Positions 53,750 through 62,978 of a stretch of 64,000 bases of DNA are shown here, one piece after another. The number at the start of each line of letters is the position of its first letter. Position 1 is the stretch's first letter. The stretch spans positions 1,240,001-1,304,000 of the forward strand of contig CAWIIF010000015.1 of NCBI GenBank assembly GCA_963836015.1, written 5' to 3'. The DNA comes from CAWCDJ01 sp963836015. Its GTDB lineage: Bacteria > Acidobacteriota > Terriglobia > Bryobacterales > Bryobacteraceae. The position numbers and the translations under genes were made by a program. The notes beneath the pieces were generated by a model that worked only from the letters and a program-made list of their open reading frames with translations, made no database searches and was not told the DNA's origin.

Positions 53750-56737
53750 ATGCCCGCACCGAGTCCTGATCAATGGCGGGCCCTGAGTCCGCATCTGGAC
53801 GAAGCACTCGGAATGACAGACGAGGAGCGCTCGACCTGGGTGTCCCTCTTGCGCACTCAGGATCCGTCATTGGCGGATCAACTGGAAGTGCTGCTCGGTC
53901 ATCACCGCGCCCTAACCTGTGAGGGCTTTCTCCAAGAGCGCTCCATCGAATTGCCTTTTGAATCGGGCCTGACCGGTCAAACACTGGGGGCATACAGGCT
54001 GATATCGCAGATCGGCCAGGGCGGTATGAGCAGCGTCTGGCTGGCGGAACGAGACGACGCGCGGTTTGAGCGAAAAGTAGCGGTGAAGTTTCTCAAACTC
54101 GCGCTGATCGGGAGGGACGGCGAGGAACGATTCAAGCGCGAAGGCATCATTCTCGGCCGTTTGGCACACCCGAACATCGCCGAACTGATCGATGCCGGAA
54201 TATCTCAGGCCGGACAACCCTATCTCGTCCTCGAGCACGTTGAGGGCGACCACATCGACAGCTACTGCGATCGGCGCAGGCTCGGTATCGAAGCGCGTAT
54301 CCGGCTGTTTCTCGACGTGCTGAAGGCCGTAGCTTACGCGCATGCCAACCTGGTCGTGCACCGGGACCTCAAACCTCCGAACATCCTGGTCCGGCATGAC
54401 GGCCAGGTGAAACTGGTCGATTTTGGCATTGCCAAGCTGCTCGAAGACGAGGACCGGCATGGAAAGACGCCGCAGACGGTCGAAGGCGGGCGGGCGATGA
54501 CACCCGAATACGCAGCTCCCGAGCAACTGACGGGCACACCGGCGACGTCGGCGACCGATGTCTATGCCTTGGGGGTCCTGTTCTATGTGTTGCTGACAGG
54601 GCACCATCCAGCCGGCGCTAGCCCGCATACACACCAGGGCCTCGTCAAAGCCATCCTGGACGTCGAGCCTGCCCGTCCGTCGGACATCGTGGTACCAACT
54701 CAAGGAACGGCCGACATAGCGACCCTCAATGCTGGCCGGCGAGGTACGACTCCCGACAGGCTAAGCCGGATGTTGCGCGGGGACCTCGACACGATTGTGG
54801 CCAAGACCCTCAAGAAGAATCCCCAGGAGCGTTACGTTTCGGTGAGGGCGCTGGAAGACGATCTGCACAGATACCTGAGACACGAGACGATCAGGGCCCG
54901 GCCGGACACGATCGCGTATCGCGTCCGCAAATTCGTGCGCCGCCGCAGGCGGATCGTGACGGCCGTGCTGTTGGCAACGCTGGCCGTGATGGGCGCCATC
55001 ATTCTCACCTGGATGCTTTCTCGCCGCCCCAAATCCGCGCCTCAGCTCAAGCAGGCAAGGCTTACGGCAAACCCCCCAGACATACCTGTACTCAATGCCG
55101 CGATTTCTCCGGATGGGAAATATTTGGGTTACGGGGATCGGAAAGGGATCCATCTGCAAGTGCTGGACACGGGCGAGGCCCTGAGCGTGCTGCCGCTTCC
55201 CGGCATCGAGCCGCTGAAGGCCGATTGGGTGTTTGGAGGCTGGTATCCCGACTCCGCCCGATTCATCGCCTCTGTCGCCATCCCAGGGAGGCCTGTGGGC
55301 TTGTGGGCGGTTCCGATACGGGGCGGGACGCCGGAGAAGCTTGCCGATGTGGAAGACCTGGCGGGGGGAGTGAAGATTTCACCCCGCGGCTCCTACATCG
55401 CGTACGGAAAGCGGCGAAGCGCGCTCGGAGCACAAGAGCTTTGGTTGATGGGCTCGCACGGAGAGTCTCCGCACAGGATCCTGACAGCCGAAGACCAGCT
55501 CCCGTTTGGGGTGATCGCGTGGTCGCCGGCAGAACAGAGGATTGCGTACAGCCTCGCGCGCCCGCAGGGCGACCTGTTGGTACGGAGTTGTGACCTCCAT
55601 GGCGCAAACCAAACGACGATTCTCCAGGACAACGCATTGTTTGCGTTGGCTTGGATAGCACCGGGACGTTTCATCTATTCCCGAAGCACACAAAGGGGCG
55701 CGGCCAGGGCCGGTGATTTGTGGGAACTAAGCGTTGACGAAAATAGCGGCGTTCCTCACGGAAAACCACGCCGGCTGACCGATTGGTCAGGATATTCGAT
55801 TGATCATTTGAGCGCTACGGCGGACGGAAAACGTCTGGCCTTTCTGAGGAGCACTCACCACGCTTCTGCTCTTGTCGGAGACTTGGCCGGTGCTGGAAAC
55901 CGCCTGGGCAGTTCCCGCAGGCTGACGATCGACGACAACATCAATATCGCTTTGGCATGGACGCCAGACTCCCGTGAGGTGATCTTTTCATCGCAGCGAG
56001 CGGCAACACGGCAGATCTACCGTCAGGCGCTCGATCCGGGTAGTACTCCTCAACCGATGACGTCCTCACCGGGAACGAACTTCTATTTAGCGCGGTTGAG
56101 TCCGGACGGAGCCTGGTTGATTGTCGAGGGCGAGTCAAGCGACTCCTTCGAAATGGCGCTTTATCGAGTAGCGATCACGGGAGGTGCGCCCCAACGACTG
56201 TTTCGCGTCGAGGGCCTCACTCAGTATTGGTGCACGAATAAGGCGGCTAACTTTTGCGTCCTGGGGCGGCCGGACCCCGCCAGAAACGAGTTGGCGATCT
56301 CTTCTTTCGACCCGCTAAGTGCGAGCCAGAAGGACCTTCTGCGCATTCCGCTGGACCACGGCACGCAGGCATCCGTGGGGGCGGATTACGCATGGCAGCT
56401 CTCTCCCGACGGTTCGTGGGTCGCCATTGCGAAGAGGCACGAGAGCAGGATTCGCCTCGTGCCTCTCCGGAAGAACCAGCCAAGGACCATTACAGTAAAC
56501 AGCTATTCCGACGTCACGGATTTGAGCTGGGCGGTTGACTCTCGGAGCTTGTTTGTATCCGCTCTGGGACCTGCCGGCGCTACGTTGCTGCATGTCGACC
56601 TCGACGGCCATGCCCAACCTATTTGGCTGCAGCCTCAGACGACTTCGTTCTGGGGGTTTTCCTCGCCGGACGCACGGCATCTCGCCATCAGCGCCGAGGC
56701 TCGTGAGACGAGTGTTTGGATGATCAGTAACTTCTGA
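53750..56737 (+). CDS. Membrane Ser/Thr protein kinase with extracytoplasmic WD40/TolB propeller
   Basis: A 995-aa Hanks-type kinase. Residues ~80-380: G-loop IGQGGMSS (89-95), Lys113 in VAVKFLK, HRDLKPPN (204-211) and DFG (224-226). A single helix at ~402-424 (IVTAVLLATLAVMGAIILTWML) is followed by ~570 residues of propeller repeats (SPDGKYLGYG, ISPRGSYIAYG, WTPDSREVIFSSQR, LSPDGAWLIVE). The helix orients the propeller outside and the kinase inside. Paired with the sigma-factor gene, it is a likely signalling unit. Confidence 0.95.
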   Translation: MPAPSPDQWRALSPHLDEALGMTDEERSTWVSLLRTQDPSLADQLEVLLGHHRALTCEGFLQERSIELPFESGLTGQTLGAYRLISQIGQGGMSSVWLAERDDARFERKVAVKFLKLALIGRDGEERFKREGIILGRLAHPNIAELIDAGISQAGQPYLVLEHVEGDHIDSYCDRRRLGIEARIRLFLDVLKAVAYAHANLVVHRDLKPPNILVRHDGQVKLVDFGIAKLLEDEDRHGKTPQTVEGGRAMTPEYAAPEQLTGTPATSATDVYALGVLFYVLLTGHHPAGASPHTHQGLVKAILDVEPARPSDIVVPTQGTADIATLNAGRRGTTPDRLSRMLRGDLDTIVAKTLKKNPQERYVSVRALEDDLHRYLRHETIRARPDTIAYRVRKFVRRRRRIVTAVLLATLAVMGAIILTWMLSRRPKSAPQLKQARLTANPPDIPVLNAAISPDGKYLGYGDRKGIHLQVLDTGEALSVLPLPGIEPLKADWVFGGWYPDSARFIASVAIPGRPVGLWAVPIRGGTPEKLADVEDLAGGVKISPRGSYIAYGKRRSALGAQELWLMGSHGESPHRILTAEDQLPFGVIAWSPAEQRIAYSLARPQGDLLVRSCDLHGANQTTILQDNALFALAWIAPGRFIYSRSTQRGAARAGDLWELSVDENSGVPHGKPRRLTDWSGYSIDHLSATADGKRLAFLRSTHHASALVGDLAGAGNRLGSSRRLTIDDNINIALAWTPDSREVIFSSQRAATRQIYRQALDPGSTPQPMTSSPGTNFYLARLSPDGAWLIVEGESSDSFEMALYRVAITGGAPQRLFRVEGLTQYWCTNKAANFCVLGRPDPARNELAISSFDPLSASQKDLLRIPLDHGTQASVGADYAWQLSPDGSWVAIAKRHESRIRLVPLRKNQPRTITVNSYSDVTDLSWAVDSRSLFVSALGPAGATLLHVDLDGHAQPIWLQPQTTSFWGFSSPDARHLAISAEARETSVWMISNF

Positions 56738-56995
56738 CGCGCACGGCAATGGTCCTGCGACGTTTGATTTTCTCACTGCTGTCGTCTTCTCCCTGCGGTT
56801 TCCGATATACCCAGTAGAGACCGTCAGCTCCGATGCTGCGGAATCTGATAGCCGCAGAGGTTTCTTTTCGCCGGATGCGATGAACTTGACGTGTTGATCC
56901 GTGCGAAGTGATGCGCTGATCAGCTTCGGCTGGTTCGCATATAAACAACTTCAGCCGCTATCTCTCGAAATCACACATAGAACTGGAGATCAAGA

Positions 56996-57709
56996 ATGAA
57001 CGAAATGCTTCATCAGCAAACGAAGAACGCCGTACGAAGCCGGACCGCATTGGTCGCCGCCCTCGTACTCGGATGTCTCTTCGGAACGGTCAACCAAGCG
57101 GCGGCACAAAGAGTCACGCCCCCACCCACGCCGACCCTCATTACGCCACCGGCAGGAAACACGGCTTTCCTGTTGGGCCGAGCGGTGGGTACGCAGGGTT
57201 ACGTTTGCCTGCCCACGGCCCCGGGCTCTTCCACCGCTTCCTGGACCGTCAACGGCGCCCGCCCGGAAGCCACTCTATTCACTAGTTTCTTCGGTCATGA
57301 CGTCGAGATCATCACTCACTTTCTAAGCCCCGACACCAACCCCAACCAGTTTGCCCCGAACCCGGTCGCCTTTGGCAACGCGACCTGGCAGAGTTCCCTG
57401 GACAGCAGCAAGGTCTGGGCCCAGGTGCCGAAGTTAAATGGAATGCCGACCATGATTTCCGCGGGCTCCGACCCCGCGAGCTGCCCCAATGCAGGCTCCA
57501 TTGCCTGCCTCTTGCTGCAGTCCATCGGGTCGGAACAGGGACCGGCGGGCGGTAAGGTCATGACTCAAGTCACCTTTGTCCAGCGCCTGAACACCAAAGG
57601 GGGCTCGGCGCCTGCCGACGGCTGCTCCGTTTCCACCGATGTGGGCAAGCAAGCGCTCGTACCGTACAGCGCCGACTATTTCTTTTACAGAGCAAACACG
57701 GGGTATTGA
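56996..57709 (+). CDS. Exported DUF3455 protein
   Basis: A 237-aa protein with a signal peptide (TALVAALVLGCLFGTVNQAAA). The body matches the DUF3455 pattern: GRAVGTQGYVCLPTAPGSS, ATLFTSFFGHDVEIITHF, TWQSSLDSSKVWAQV and GGKVMTQVTFVQRLNTKGGSAPADGC, with paired cysteines and a YSADYFFYR ending. Function is unknown; such proteins are exported in fungi and bacteria. The 258 bases upstream hold a 74-codon minus-strand frame but no clear gene. Confidence 0.75.
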   Translation: MNEMLHQQTKNAVRSRTALVAALVLGCLFGTVNQAAAQRVTPPPTPTLITPPAGNTAFLLGRAVGTQGYVCLPTAPGSSTASWTVNGARPEATLFTSFFGHDVEIITHFLSPDTNPNQFAPNPVAFGNATWQSSLDSSKVWAQVPKLNGMPTMISAGSDPASCPNAGSIACLLLQSIGSEQGPAGGKVMTQVTFVQRLNTKGGSAPADGCSVSTDVGKQALVPYSADYFFYRANTGY

Positions 57710-57815
57710 GATCTTTCATAGAATCGCAACAACAGAGGACTGACGATTCTTTTGTCGGGACCCGGTTGTTGCGCCGATTCAAACACTCGATTGGATTCCT
57801 GTAAGGAGGAACAAA

Positions 57816-58484
57816 ATGCGTCGCTCTACCCTTTACTGCATTGGGGCCGCGCTGTTAGCAATGTGCCCGGCCGTGCACGCAACGACTTTTACATTCAATA
57901 CCGATCCGTTTGCCGGAACCAATGTTCTGAACATACCTGGACGGCAAATCGTGGGGGGCGAAGCTTTCATAGCCTTCTCTATCTCCAACGACGTCTTCGC
58001 GCTGGATGCAACCGCATTCGGCGTGGGGGCCCCCGTCCAATTCGCGAACGGTCTGGCAAATACCCTACCAACCGGCGGCGCGAACGTCATCGTACTCCAG
58101 AACTTTGACAATGACGCCAATCCGCAAACCCCGTTTGGCGCCGGGAACGCTGCCGATCTGATCGCAAGCCGGATCACAACCCACGGCGCGGGCTTCTTTA
58201 TCTACTTCAACCAATCTCTCGATCTGCCCCGCCTGGTGTATTCGACGGACCTGAGCAGTAGCGACTCGGACTTGAAGATCCTCGCTCGCATCCTGAATCT
58301 GCCCGGTCCGGAGGGGCGCAACGCAATTCCAACGTTTACCGCGGCGAACTTCGATATCACCACCAGCACGAGCGCTGCTCCGGAGCCGTCGAGCTTTTTG
58401 ATGATGGCAGGCGTTGGCCTACTCGGCGTAGGCTACACTTTGCGGCGCAGGCGAGTCCACGTGAAATCGGGACTTTCCCGTTAG
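57816..58484 (+). CDS. PEP-CTERM sorting-signal protein
   Basis: A 222-aa exported protein with signal peptide MRRSTLYCIGAALLAMCPAV and a C-terminal sorting signal: APEPSSFLMMAGVGLLGVGYTLRRRR (PEP, hydrophobic helix, basic tail). Such proteins are cut and anchored by an exosortase. The central part is beta-rich with no named domain (TFTFNTDPFAGTNVLNI). GTAAGGAGG precedes the ATG. Extracellular or surface location is likely. Confidence 0.85.
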   Translation: MRRSTLYCIGAALLAMCPAVHATTFTFNTDPFAGTNVLNIPGRQIVGGEAFIAFSISNDVFALDATAFGVGAPVQFANGLANTLPTGGANVIVLQNFDNDANPQTPFGAGNAADLIASRITTHGAGFFIYFNQSLDLPRLVYSTDLSSSDSDLKILARILNLPGPEGRNAIPTFTAANFDITTSTSAAPEPSSFLMMAGVGLLGVGYTLRRRRVHVKSGLSR

Positions 58485-58622
58485 CGTCGAATCATGGATG
58501 GACCGGGTGACGCGGCCGGCGGTGTAACCTTTTCCAGATCCCTCAGTATCAGACTTGACGGTGTAAATGCGCGGCTCGGGGACCCACACAGCCGCGCATT
58601 TCCATCCGGCAGGGAGGATTTG

Positions 58623-59450
58623 ATGAAGCTGGCACTGACGAGCGCGGCCTGGATCGGTCTGGCCGTATTTACTGGGGGCGTTCCGTTGCTCGCCCAGTTA
58701 CACAACGACACCGAGAAACAGATGACTTGCTCAAACCCCGGTTCCGACGGCGACCGCGCCCGGCACTGCGAGATTCGCGAGCAGAGTCTACCCTCGATCG
58801 GGCTCCTGAACGTCGATGCGGGGCCGAACGGTGGCGTGACCGTGAAAGGTTGGCTGCGGGGAGATGTACTGGTTCGCGCTCGCGTGGAGGCTTCGGGCGA
58901 GACCGAAGGCGCCGCGGCGATCATCGCGAGCCGGGTGGTGATCGACAGCTCCGGTGGACAGGTGCGAGCCACGGGGCCGGAACCGGCCAACGATTCGTGG
59001 TGGAGCGTCAGCTACGAGGTTTACGTACCGCAGGTTACCGATGTGACCCTGAAGACCCGCAACGGCGGACTCGCGATCTCCGATGTGCGCGGCCAGATCC
59101 ACTTCAATACGGTTAACGGCGGCGCGCACCTGAAGAGGGTAGCCGGCGAAGTGAGCGGCGCGACCGTAAACGGCGGGATCGACGTCGAGCTGACTGGCGG
59201 AATGGGGGATTGGCGGCCAATGGAACTCAGCACCCATAACGGCGGCGTTACCGTCGCAATGCCGTCGAATTACGCCGCTCGCATTCAGGCGGAGACCGGA
59301 ATGGGCCGTATTCAGTCGGATTTTCCACTGCCGCCAAACCTCGACGGGCGAGCTCCACGATTGGACTTTAGCATCGGGTCGGGCGGTCCGCCGATTCACA
59401 TTACCACCGGGAATGGGGGCATCCGGCTGAAACGCACGGAATCACAGTAA
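58623..59450 (+). CDS. Exported DUF4097-like beta-repeat protein
   Basis: A 275-aa protein from ATG 58623, after AGGGAGGA. Signal peptide: MKLALTSAAWIGLAVFTGGV. The rest is a right-handed beta-type fold with short repeated strands such as LNVDAGPNGGVTVKGWL, LKTRNGGLAISDVRG, FNTVNGGAHLKRVAG and ATVNGGIDVELTGG, the 'NGG' repeats of DUF4097-type adhesin-like proteins. Function is unknown; surface location likely. It follows the PEP-CTERM gene. Confidence 0.8.
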   Translation: MKLALTSAAWIGLAVFTGGVPLLAQLHNDTEKQMTCSNPGSDGDRARHCEIREQSLPSIGLLNVDAGPNGGVTVKGWLRGDVLVRARVEASGETEGAAAIIASRVVIDSSGGQVRATGPEPANDSWWSVSYEVYVPQVTDVTLKTRNGGLAISDVRGQIHFNTVNGGAHLKRVAGEVSGATVNGGIDVELTGGMGDWRPMELSTHNGGVTVAMPSNYAARIQAETGMGRIQSDFPLPPNLDGRAPRLDFSIGSGGPPIHITTGNGGIRLKRTESQ

Positions 59451-59480
59451 GACGACCCCCGGCGCGTGCGATGGGGACGA

Positions 59481-60833
59481 TCAGTTTGGAGCGGCATCCG
59501 CCCAGTAGCCCGACTTGGCTCGGACGTGAAGCTTCTTGTCCGCCAGTTCCACCACGATTCTGCGAAAGTTGCCGTCGTGCACCCGGTTCCTGGGCACGTA
59601 CGCGAGCACGTAGTATTCCCGGCCGTCGGCCAGCACGGAGCGGAACTCCTTCAGCAGGTCGTTGCTGTCGTGAAAGTAGATTCCGCCGGTAGCCCGCGCC
59701 AGTTGCTCCAGGCCGCTACCGTTCTGAAATGCGACCGAGCCGGCTTCGTGGTCCATGTCGGCAAGGAGCGTACCGCCGCGATTGAGATCCGGAACGCGCC
59801 GAATGACGCTCGGCACGCTGCGGTTGGCAGGCGCGCTGGCATCCATCGGTCCGTTGCTCGCAAATGAGGTCTGCGAGAGGCCGCGCGAATCCACGGCATA
59901 AATCCTGACGTTCCGCTCCGCGGCCACTTTGATGACCGATTGCAAAGCAGACTCGAGATCCGTCGGGCCGATCGTCTTGAATCGCTCATCCTTGGGCAAA
60001 AAAGCGGCGGCCACCGAGTAGAACTCCCGGGCCGGCTGCAAGGAAAATCCGCCCGATACCAGGATCAGGGTCCGCCCGGTTGGCAGTTTGGCCAGCTCTT
60101 CCACCACGCTTTTCAACTGAGACAGAAACTCGCCCCTCAGCAAGGCCCAGTGTTCCGCCTGCCCATCCAACTTGAGCTTGAGATCCTGGGCCTGGATGTT
60201 GCAATCCCGCGAGGAAGCGCAGTCGCATCCCCTGCAAAAATCGTACATCCGGCTCTTGAGATCGTTCAGTTCAGCCCGCAGGGCCGCGGCATCGCCTCCA
60301 CCGAAAGCGGGCTGGAACTGAGGGCTGCGAAGCTTGGCAAGAACTACCGCGGGGTCGCCGGTCGCGGCTTGCAGCACCCGGAGTTGCCGCCCGATGCTCA
60401 GCAGGACGTACTGGGCTCCGCCGGCCTTCTCCTTCTCGAAAAGGCGCGCGAGCGCTTCCCGCGTTCGCACGGAATCGGCGAATGCGGAATGCAGGGCGTC
60501 CACACAGATGACGAACGTGTGCGCGGTCGATGCGGGCGCCGCTGTCGCGGAGGCTGATGGAAGTCCGGGGCGCGGGGTAGCCGGAGTGACCTCCAGGCTC
60601 GCGGAGGGCGCTGTCGCAGTGGCGAAAGATGCGACCTCCTGCTCGACGTCGTCCTCGAAAATGTGGAAGTCCGATGCTTTCAGGCCGGTCACGTGATGGC
60701 CCTTTCCGTCGGTGACAATCACCGGAACGAGGACCTCCCGGACATCCACTCGAATCACCGGCGATTCGGGCTGCTGAGCCAAGGCAAATGTGCCGGCGAG
60801 AACCCACACCAGGATTGCCGCCAGGCCGCGCAT
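59481..60833 (-). CDS. VWFA-related acidobacterial protein
   Basis: A 450-aa exported protein (signal MRGLAAILVWVLAGTFALAQ). The start is chosen at ATG 60833, with GGAGAGG at proper distance; ATG 60860 is the alternative. The body has VLVPVIVTDGKGHHVTGLKASDFHIFEDDVEQEVASF, the signature of the VWFA-related acidobacterial domain, and a MIDAS-like region HTFVICVDALHS. It ends in YYVLAYVPRNRVHDGNFRRIVVEL. Its role is unknown; the family is strongly lineage-specific. Confidence 0.9.
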   Translation of the reverse strand: MRGLAAILVWVLAGTFALAQQPESPVIRVDVREVLVPVIVTDGKGHHVTGLKASDFHIFEDDVEQEVASFATATAPSASLEVTPATPRPGLPSASATAAPASTAHTFVICVDALHSAFADSVRTREALARLFEKEKAGGAQYVLLSIGRQLRVLQAATGDPAVVLAKLRSPQFQPAFGGGDAAALRAELNDLKSRMYDFCRGCDCASSRDCNIQAQDLKLKLDGQAEHWALLRGEFLSQLKSVVEELAKLPTGRTLILVSGGFSLQPAREFYSVAAAFLPKDERFKTIGPTDLESALQSVIKVAAERNVRIYAVDSRGLSQTSFASNGPMDASAPANRSVPSVIRRVPDLNRGGTLLADMDHEAGSVAFQNGSGLEQLARATGGIYFHDSNDLLKEFRSVLADGREYYVLAYVPRNRVHDGNFRRIVVELADKKLHVRAKSGYWADAAPN

Positions 60834-60894
60834 AATCGAGAGCCTCTCCACAGGAGGCATTTTACGCCCAAAAAACGATCGCGCCTCCGGCGCG

Positions 60895-60925
60895 CGGGCA
60901 CGGCCAGGAGGCCTACCCTACCGTG
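60895..60925. repeat. Intergenic repeat sharing GAGGCCTACCCT with 30.2 kb
   Basis: GAGGCCTACCCT at 60908-60919 is identical to 30210-30221, and a short palindrome GGCC-AGGA-GGCC (60902-60913) overlaps it. It lies between two divergent genes, which could place it in their promoters. Confidence 0.45.
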
Positions 60926-60962
60926 GCTTGTTATAGTTGTTGAAGACCCGAAAATCTGTTTG

Positions 60963-62891
60963 ATGAAGGTCACGGATTCCATTGCGCTCGCGCTGGCCCT
61001 CGCGTTACCTGCTCTTGCTCAAACTGGTCAGGCGGTACCGGAATTCTCGGCGCTGGACTCGGTGATGCAGCAGGCGCTGGCGCGATACGGCGTGAAGGGC
61101 GGAGCCTTGGCCGTCGTCAAGGATGGTCACTTGATCTTCGCACGCGGCTACGGCTGGGCGGACGCGGAGTCGCAAACGCCGGCACAGCCGGATTCGCTGT
61201 TCCGCTGGGGGAGCATCGCAAAGACCATCACGGCGGCGGCCGTGGTGCGGCTGGTGGAGGACGGCAAACTCGATCTCGATACGCCGGTGTGGAGCATTCT
61301 CAACCAATACACTCCTTACAACGGAAGATGGGGAGACAGCCGCTTGGGCAGCATCACCGTTCGCCAGCTGCTCCACCATACCGGCGGGTGGGACCGCGAC
61401 CAGAGCGGCGACCCCATGCTGGGCGACCCCACCGTAGACGCGTCGAAGGCGACAAATACCTTTTTCCCGCCCTCGCAAGACGCCATGATTCGCTACATGC
61501 TGACGAAGCGCCTCGATTTCGATCCCGGGTCGCGCTTTGCGTACTCCAATTTCGGCTACATGCTGCTGGGGCGCATCATCGAGAAGGTCAGCGGACAAAC
61601 ATATGAGGCGTACGTCCGCGAAAAAGTGCTCGATCCGCTCGGGCTGCCCAGCGTTCAGCACGGCCGTTCCAACCTGGCGGGCCGGCTGCCCGGCGAAGTC
61701 AAGTATTACGATTATCCCGGCGCGCCCCTCATCAGCTCCTTTGTCTCGGCGGCGCGCGAAAAGGAGCCGGCGCCTTATGGGCTGCTGAACATGGATCTGA
61801 ACGACGCCGACGGCGGATGGATCGGTTCGGTCATCGATCTGGCCAAGTTCGTCTCGATGCTCGATGGAACGCGGCCACGCGCGCTGGTCAGCCCGCGGAG
61901 TTTCGCCTCCATGATTGCGGAGACTTCCCGGAACACCTGGGTTCCAGGCTCGCCCAACTGGTACGGCTTCGGCCTGTTCCTGGTTTCGCAGATGGGAGGC
62001 GTCACATGGTCCCACGGCGGAGCGGCTCCGGGCACGAACGCCTGGTTCTACCGCTTCGCGAACGGTGTCGCCTATGCATACGTTTTCAATGGCGCCACGC
62101 AAGACCACGTCTATCCCAACGCGTACACGGGCCAGGCGGTGTGGGATGCGCTGGCTGACGTGCCGGTGTGGCCGGACCACGATCTCTTTCCGCGGTATTA
62201 CGCTCCCCGGATCGCGCCGGGGGGAGCGGTGAACGCAGCCTCGTTCGCGGAAGGCGTCCTGGCTCCGGGATCTTTGGCGACCATTCCAGGCGTGGATTTG
62301 GGAGGGCAGGACGCGGACGCGACCGTTGCGCTGCGCGACGCCGGCGGCATCGAGCGGCAGATGGACGTGGTGTATTCCGGCCCCGGCCAGCTCAATTCCC
62401 TGGTGCCGGCGGAATCCCTGCAGGGCGAAGCGGCCGTGATCGTGCGGAGGGAAGGGTGGCCCGACGCAACTGCCGCGGTATCCGTTGCCGCCGTGAGCCC
62501 GGGCATCTTCACTCTGAACCAGGCCGGACTGGCTGCCGCGTCGCTGGTCCGAAGCAGGTCCGGGCAGACCCCGGTGTGGGAATCTGTCTACCTGGTCGAT
62601 GCCGAGGGGAAGGTCATCGCCAAACCGATTGAGTTCGGGGAGGAAGACGAGGAACTGGCGCTAATCCTCTATTGCACCGGAGTGCGCGGACGAAGCTCGC
62701 CGCAGGCGGTAGCGGTGGAGATCGGCGGATTGAATTTGTCCGCCTCGTACGCGGGTCCGCAGTTGCAGTTTGCGGGATTGGACCAAATCAACGTCACGCT
62801 GCCCAAAACCCTTGCAGGAGTGGGAGATGCGAGTGTCCGCGTGAGCGTCGACGGATCGCCTGCCAACTCCGTATGGCTGACGTTCCGGTAA
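60963..62891 (+). CDS. Exported serine hydrolase (beta-lactamase fold) fused to a Solibacter-type C-terminal domain
   Basis: A 642-aa protein with signal peptide MKVTDSIALALALALPALAQ. The class C/DD-peptidase fold shows SIAK at 84-87 (RWGSIAKTITAAA) and YSN (FAYSNFGYMLLG), with HGG (VTWSHGGAAPG). Residues ~420-642 are a Solibacter-type C-terminal domain: NAASFAEGVLAPGSLATI, YSGPGQLNSLVPAE, SPGIFTLN, QINVTLPKTL and SVDGSPANSVWLTF. The hydrolase may act on peptides, esters or beta-lactams. The added domain is lineage-specific and of unknown role. Confidence 0.9.
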   Translation: MKVTDSIALALALALPALAQTGQAVPEFSALDSVMQQALARYGVKGGALAVVKDGHLIFARGYGWADAESQTPAQPDSLFRWGSIAKTITAAAVVRLVEDGKLDLDTPVWSILNQYTPYNGRWGDSRLGSITVRQLLHHTGGWDRDQSGDPMLGDPTVDASKATNTFFPPSQDAMIRYMLTKRLDFDPGSRFAYSNFGYMLLGRIIEKVSGQTYEAYVREKVLDPLGLPSVQHGRSNLAGRLPGEVKYYDYPGAPLISSFVSAAREKEPAPYGLLNMDLNDADGGWIGSVIDLAKFVSMLDGTRPRALVSPRSFASMIAETSRNTWVPGSPNWYGFGLFLVSQMGGVTWSHGGAAPGTNAWFYRFANGVAYAYVFNGATQDHVYPNAYTGQAVWDALADVPVWPDHDLFPRYYAPRIAPGGAVNAASFAEGVLAPGSLATIPGVDLGGQDADATVALRDAGGIERQMDVVYSGPGQLNSLVPAESLQGEAAVIVRREGWPDATAAVSVAAVSPGIFTLNQAGLAAASLVRSRSGQTPVWESVYLVDAEGKVIAKPIEFGEEDEELALILYCTGVRGRSSPQAVAVEIGGLNLSASYAGPQLQFAGLDQINVTLPKTLAGVGDASVRVSVDGSPANSVWLTFR

Positions 62892-62933
62892 GGCGCGCTC
62901 GATAATCCGCTGAAAACAGTCGCAATTCTCCTC

Positions 62934-62978
62934 TTGACTACGATTGCGGATTGCAATACTATAATCGCAGATTGCGAT
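62934..62978 (+). promoter_or_regulatory. Promoter with tandem 15-bp palindromic operators for the XRE gene
   Basis: TTGACT (62934-62939) is followed by TACTAT at a 17-base spacing (TATAAT lies 3 bases on). Two matching 15-base palindromes, ATTGCGGATTGCAAT (62943-62957) and ATCGCAGATTGCGAT (62964-62978), are 21 bases apart, two helical turns, and cover the promoter. The second ends directly at the ATG, so the mRNA would be almost leaderless. Self-repression is likely. Confidence 0.7.

Noticed and set aside
56724..56948. 74-codon minus-strand frame between the kinase gene and the DUF3455 gene
   Set aside because: It has a few features of a small protein, but no recognised family, overlaps the end of the kinase gene by ~14 bases and lacks a clear ribosome-binding site. 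It may be a degraded remnant; not strong enough to call.
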